Below, one piece after another: positions 59,271 through 64,000 of a stretch of DNA of 64,000 nucleotides. The notes below the pieces were generated by a model. It was not told where the DNA came from. It ran no database searches and worked only from the letters and a program-made list of their open reading frames with translations. Location: assembly GCA_025200525.1 (NCBI GenBank), contig CM045762.1, positions 86,494,717 to 86,558,716 on the forward strand, read 5' to 3'. Every line of letters starts with the position of its first letter. Positions within the stretch are counted from its first letter, which is position 1. The stretch comes from Camellia lanceoleosa. Lineage: Eukaryota; Streptophyta; Magnoliopsida; Ericales; Theaceae. The position numbers and the translations under genes were made by a program.

Positions 59271-59809
59271 TGTGGGGATATATTTTATGAGTACCAACAC
59301 ATGGCCAAGGTGACGCCGACGTGTCAGCCGAGGTGCCACGTGTCCTGGTTGTTATACCGAGGTCATCTCAGATAGGCCAAAGTTACCTCTGAAGATATCA
59401 GAATCCGAGATAAGCGGATGAGGGGTAAGATTCCTAGAATGAGAGAAGACTTCAGTTTGTATTAAGATAAGACTCTTAGAGAGTTTATCCTAATGTTACT
59501 GAGAGTCCAAGATTAGCAGTAACCCTGAGTCCATAGAAGTTAGGCTTCTATTGGGACTAGGTTTATGTTGGCTATAAAAGAGAGGCACCCCCATGGGTCT
59601 AAGGTATGCATTTATGCTCAAGCTTGTGAGTTTAGCACTTGATTTATCTTTGAGAGATATACTAACTTGATCGTCGGAGTGCCCCCGGGTGGACGAACCA
59701 CCGCCGGAATCTTCACTTTCTGTTGCAGGTCAGCTAGGTGCCATCTATTCTGCCGGTGCTCTCCAGCTGGTTACTAAGCGGGCAGTGTGGTCAGAAAATC
59801 ACCCACACA
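59271..59809 (+). repeat. 3' LTR
   Basis: TGTGGGGATATATT...CCCACACA, with a TATA box GGCTATAAAAGAGAGG at 59570-59585 and the same ACGTG cores as the 5' LTR. Followed by the duplication GTTGT. Confidence 0.9.
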
Positions 59810-59814
59810 GTTGT

Positions 59815-60755
59815 CAAATATGAATGCTCACACCACTAAGTTCCTAAGGGTTTAAAAAATATTTATAAGGATAAAACTGTTCAAAAAATACCTTGAATAT
59901 GAGAATTATGATTTAGTTAATCAAATGTCCAAATAATATGACTTACTGAAATATAAGAGTATGTTATATATGAATAAAAAATATAAGTATTGAAATTCTT
60001 AATAATTTTTTCATTAAAATTTTGAGTATATATTTACTATTATTCGGTCCAATATACCGTTAAAGTAACATAATAACATAGCTTTCATTGAATGAATGCA
60101 AATTTCAAAGAAAATAGCACTGTATTTGGATATAAATTTCAATAGAAATTTGAAAATAAAAGAGAAATGGAAAAAAGAAAAAAAAATTAACTTATATTTT
60201 ATAAACAATTGTCTCACTTTTTTCTTTTTCTTTTTTTTTATATTATTTTTTCTTTTTTTAAATTCATAACCAAATCTATGATTCAAAGAGCTTGATTTAT
60301 AAAAGGAAACGGAACTTAGTAGATTTTTACCCCTCAAACGATATCGAAAATATCTCGATCTAGATATGAACGCTAAAATTTCAACACCATCAATCTTACT
60401 CAATCCGGAGTCATGGTGAGATAGAGATATTTAACTTTGAATGAAGGGTGTACATAAAATTTTTCAAGAAACATGAAAAAATCATGAAAGGAGGAAACAC
60501 TTTCCTTTAATCTTGTATTGATGCCAAGAAAATCTACGAAAATGTTCACAGAAAGTTAAAGAGCACATAATTTAAATACATAAGTCTGCAAAATAAAAAG
60601 AGATACCTTAAGATCCTAAGATTTTAGCACCATGTGCAATTTTAAATCTCTTTCCTTGTCACTAACAAGATTCAAAAGAATTTTCAAAATCAGTTTTCTT
60701 CAGCTTTGCATATCTTAATGTCTTATCAAACTTCAAGAATAAAAAAGTAAAAAAC
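59815..60755. other. AT-rich intergenic DNA
   Basis: No gene. Minus-strand frames at 60014-60403 and 60662-60880 are low-complexity or run into the neighbouring LTR. Confidence 0.5.
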
Positions 60756-61190
60756 TGTGGTAAAAGGGGTTTCAGGAATACTCTTGGATCCAGGTAAACG
60801 TTCTTGATCCTCGGGTTGCTACCTGAAATAGGAATGAACACTTTGGTCGGGGGTGCCGAAATTAGCACTCCGATAGACAAGTCAGTATCCTTTCAAGTTT
60901 TTCTTCTATTTCAAGTTATCTTTTTTGTTTTCACATACCTCAATTTGGCTGATACTCCTCTTTTTTATATTTCTCTCTAGGGGTCCACTTTCCCATCATC
61001 ACCTTTCACCATCACATCTGGGACCCCCAGATGTGCCAGAAGATTTGCCGAATACTCAGCCCACAAATAGATTCTACTTGACTTTGGTCTTGTTCAGATG
61101 GATCTGGTCATGTCGAGTTACCCTCACCAGTCTTTTCGGCATCCTCTTTGAGCAGCTCACCTGAGCGGTCACTTTCATTCGATCCCCACA
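60756..61190 (-). repeat. 3' LTR of a minus-strand element running off the window
   Basis: On the minus strand it begins TGTGGGGAT (61190) and ends TTTTACCACA (60756). It carries a TATA-like ATATAAAAAAGAGG near 60975-60962 and, about 95 bp later, GATACTGACTTG...CGGAGTGC. That is the same order and spacing as TATA and CTGACTTGATCGTCGGAGTG in the LTR at 55471. It is 435 bp long. The partner 5' LTR would lie beyond 64000. Confidence 0.7.
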
Positions 61191-61203
61191 ATTGCCCCCC
61201 AAA
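61191..61203 (-). promoter_or_regulatory. Polypurine tract of the minus-strand element
   Basis: The minus strand reads TTTGGGGGGCAAT directly before the LTR start TGTGGGGAT. This fixes the element's orientation as minus. Confidence 0.7.
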
Positions 61204-61586
61204 CATCTGAATAACATATTTACTCGGCGTGTTTGGTTTCTTGGCTTGCAGATCAGACAAAATCCTCAAAAGTTAGAGATACGGCGGTTGCACTCCTTTT
61301 TGTACTGATTCATCAAAGCAGACGCGTTAATCATTACAGCTTTCTACCCCTTTGTATTTGACATTCGTTTAATGCGATTTGAAATATGTACATCTGTATA
61401 CTCTTGAAACGAAAGGACATCGACATCCTTTGAGCATTCTTCATTCCAACCTCCTTTGAGACCTCTGCAACTCTGCTTCTCACTATTCATCTTTGTCTAC
61501 AACCTGTAAGTCCTCCTTTTCTCTTCTCACACTATACTTCATTCTAGTTCCCTACGTGTTTTTGCTTTGTTTTCATTCCGTCTCGA
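61204..61586 (+). other. Leader of the antisense gene
   Basis: Pyrimidine-rich sequence between the polypurine tract and the ATG at 61587, including CTTTGAGACCTCTGC and a TCCTTTTCTCTTCTCACAC stretch. It could hold the promoter and 5' UTR of the antisense gene. No frame seen. Confidence 0.4.
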
Positions 61587-63755
61587 ATGGCAAGGCACTT
61601 GAAAGCTCTTCTCTCAAAGGATCGAGTTGCAGCCTTCCGTCATCACTTTTCAATCCCAGATGACGTCCACCTATCCCTTGTCGTAGACAATGTGGTGGAT
61701 GCGTAGAGGGCTAACATGAACACGATTATTTTCCCACTCTTGGCGATCACTGAGGGTGGAGTCTGATTCTTCCTTCACCCTTTCCTAAGGACTGTCCTAC
61801 ATTATTAGGGACTGATTCCCTCCCAACCTAATGTGAACTTCTACCGAATAATCATGGGTATAGTAGAATTGAATCGCCGACTAGGTCTTAACCTAGGGAT
61901 CTTAGCTATTCGGCATTGCTGCGTCATGGCAAAATCAACCTGTTGGCAGGGCCGCTACTTCTTGGGAGCCAAAGACATTGATCACCACTTGGTGACTATG
62001 CTCACCAGCTCTGGAAAAAGGGTTGACGACGTTATGGTCGCCATTCGTGGTAATTGGGAATTTGGCGAGGGAGAAAATCGCCAAGACCCAATGCCAAGGA
62101 GAAAAGGCGAGCCAGGTGGCCGACTATAAATGTTATGTTTTACACAAAAAATTCATTCGGCTTAACTATTAGATGTTAAATTCATTCTGTCTTGCAGACA
62201 ACGACTTAAAAAGAACATTGACATCGGCGGACGAAACTGTCCTTGAACAAGTGAAGGCGGCTCTTAATTACAAAGGCCGTGCAAACCTTCAAGATCAAGG
62301 GCAACCAACCCACGTCATGCTGAAGTACGATCCTACATACTCCACTTTCTCGACCGCAGATAATATCCCCTTGTCGAGAGGTAAACGGCAACTTACTACA
62401 CTCATATTCCCTAGTTACAAAAGCCTAAGGGATATTGGTGTCGTGGGTTCTGATGCTGACGCCGGTGAACAAGTCGGGGAAGACGTGCAATCAGAAGGCG
62501 GTGCGAAGGACCATGAGCTGAATAAGGAGATTGACTAGGCATTTAAGCACATCAGCCCTGACCATACTGATACCCTTCTACTTCTGGCCGAGTAGACTTA
62601 TCCGATCCTGGGGACGATATTTTCACCGGTTTGGAAGAACTACCAGGGACCGAATCAGAGGCTAAAGAGATGGAAGGAGAATCTCTCTTCCAACTCGCAA
62701 GAAGACGGAATGCCGAAAGGATGGCGGCCAGGTAACAAGGTAGTGGTTCTGGAAGGAGCCAAGTAACTCCTACATGCGAGGATCCTCCAGAAGAGACGGC
62801 CCGCCAAGCGATTGTTGCCGAATTGGCTCTTGAGCAGCAGACAGAAGTTATTGAAGCCGATCTTCTAGGGCAGAAGCGACCTGTCGAGATAGAGGCCTAC
62901 TCATCTGAGGTGCTGATTGATAAATGGCCTAAGTTAGAGATACCGCTTGCCACGGATAGTTCATCCGAGCCATTCATCATTCAACCACGAATGAAGAATG
63001 CGTCGGTTCTAGCTAGCGGATCGACAATCAAAGATCTGGTCGTGGCTCTTAGTGTGGCTTCGGCTCTTTCACTTCCAGCAGACAAGGCAACTTTTCGTGC
63101 CGAACCAGATGTCATCTTAATTGCTCTGGCGGTGTAGTCGGCCATACTGGTAAGTTTTGATAAAATGTACGACTTTCTAAAATTTCCTTTTTGAATCCGA
63201 CTAAAGCCTTGACTTTATTGCTGTCAGACGACGGGAAAGCTTGCCGAGATCGGTTGTTGATATTACGATGCCGTAGAGCGACTCGGTATCCTTGAAGGCC
63301 AACTTGAAGCTGAGAAAGACATGGTCATTGCTGCTTTCATCGATTTGGCCGTGATGATGGTTAAGGCAGAAGAAGAGCAGATGAAGGCTGTTGCTATTGA
63401 GGAAAAAGTGCAGCACGCCGACATGCTTTGTAAGGTTGCCGAAGAAAGGGAAAATTTGATAGATGGCTCCCTCAAGTCGGCTCAAGAGGAAGTATCAAAA
63501 CTTAAGGCCAAGCTTGAGGTGGAAAGGAAGGCGAGAGAGCTTGCTGCGGCGGATGTGGCCAAAGCTTTTGACGCCGAAAAGATTAAGGCCAAGGAAGCAT
63601 ATGCTGATGAAGCCTTGAAGTTCGAGAATCGAGGTTTCAAGCACGGATGGCTCAAAGTTTTGGCAGCCGCCAATGTGACTCTCGATCAGTTGATTCCTTA
63701 TGAGCAGTTGGAAGTAGAACCGTTGGAATCGGATCCAGAGGAATTCGACTTCTGA
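61587..63755 (+). pseudogene. Antisense gene of the 'putative gypsy type transposon' family, broken
   Basis: Reading from ATG 61587 (MARHLKALLSKDRV...FHFSIPDD-like start), the frame continues past three stops. At these points the family would have tryptophan or arginine: DA-stop-RANMNTIIFP, GGV-stop-FFLHPFLR and LHY-stop-GLIPSQPN. The FFLHPFLR...LIPSQPN...FYRIIMGI order is that of the plant family annotated as putative gypsy type transposon (PF04195, from memory). Likely introns are 62116-62197 (joins EP to DNDLKRTL) and 63150-63227. Exon 2 has stops at 62536-62538 and 62593-62595. The last exon encodes a Glu/Lys/Ala coiled coil and ends FKHGWLKVLAAANVTLDQLI...PYEQLEVEPLESDPEEFDF at 63755. 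It lies antisense to its LTR element, as in some Tat-lineage elements. Its function is unknown, and this copy is dead. Confidence 0.7.
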
Positions 63756-64000
63756 TCTACCATTTTTGTAATAGATGTTTTTGTTTTTGTTTTTGTTCAA
63801 CTGTTTATTTTGACCGGCCGTTTGTGTAATAGATATATTTTTGCATTGTTAAACGATTTAGGCTTTGTACTAGGGCCATTTTCATAAATAAAGTGTCAAA
63901 TGTACCTATGTAGTTTATTAATGAAAATGTCAATTTTGCTTATAAATCTGTGAGTGAGTATGCCTTGTTTGGTTAGTGATAATAAAAATAAGAATAGGAA
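63756..64000. other. 3' flank of the antisense gene
   Basis: T-rich, with TTTTGT repeats, a GGCCGTTTGTGTAATAG block and a polyadenylation-type AATAAA (about 63885). The element continues beyond the window. Confidence 0.5.

Larger units (their letters stand above)
55471..59809 (+). mobile_element. Complete non-autonomous LTR retrotransposon
   Basis: LTRs at 55471-56003 (533 bp) and 59271-59809 (539 bp), flanked by perfect duplications GTTGT (55466-55470 and 59810-59814). A PBS starting ATTTGGCGCCGTCTGTGG follows the 5' LTR directly, and the purine tract CTAGGGGGCAGT precedes the 3' LTR. The 3.27-kb interior has only a short gag-like N-terminal frame, a hairpin-bearing tandem array, and an antisense coiled-coil remnant near its 3' end. 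No protease, RT or integrase. It is related to the minus-strand element starting at 60756. Confidence 0.92.

Overview
The window is plant nuclear DNA, most likely from a eudicot. It has intron-containing genes with GT/AG introns, AT-rich intergenic sequence, CACTA and Tourist-type elements, a tRNA-derived SINE, and very large Ty3/gypsy LTR retrotransposons whose primer-binding site (TGGCGACTCTGCTGGGGA) is of the type found in Tat/Ogre elements. I cannot name the species. All assignments are by eye, from motifs and self-comparison within the window.

Layout. 1-11 kb is intergenic DNA with an eight-copy ~178-bp tandem array (1093-2515), three CACTA-type elements with GTCGC/GTCGG-rich subterminal repeats (ends at 3512, 4059 and 9217), a Tourist-like MITE with TTA duplications (4717-4931), an AT-rich fold-back element (9288-9604) and a degenerate TIR element (10319-11003). 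11.2-14.4 kb is the gene island. It holds a single-exon LTO1/ORAOV1 homologue (11220-11657) with a complete deca-GX3 motif, then a two-exon formiminotransferase-like gene (13131-13521 joined to 13893-14398). A SINE lies between them.

15-46 kb is a stack of LTR retrotransposons nested five deep. A degenerate Tat/Ogre-like gag-protease-RT copy (14953-46096) is split by a solo LTR (17828-44769, duplication GATCA). That is split by a giant minus-strand element with 4.5-4.6 kb LTRs (17877-41761, duplication CCAAT/CCAGT). Inside it lies a solo LTR (26603-32842), which is itself split by a further solo LTR (27010-30767, perfect duplication AGAGG). Minisatellites with periods of 16, 30, 39 and about 45 bp sit in these elements and create long but meaningless open frames.

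46-54 kb is a second copy of the gag-protease element, with its 5' LTR (46097-49423) and PBS, cut off at 54018 by an inverted LTR end and by AT-rich fold-back elements. 55471-59809 is a complete non-autonomous LTR element with perfect GTTGT duplications, PBS, polypurine tract and about 16 hairpin-bearing repeats. From 60756 to the right edge is the 3' part of a related minus-strand element. It carries, on the plus strand and so antisense to its element, a broken spliced gene resembling the 'putative gypsy type transposon' family.

Only the two genes at 11.2-14.4 kb look like functional host genes. One belongs to cytosolic Fe-S protein maturation and the other to a folate-related family whose plant role is unclear. 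The rest is transposon-derived or non-coding. No RNA gene, CRISPR array or prokaryotic feature was found.
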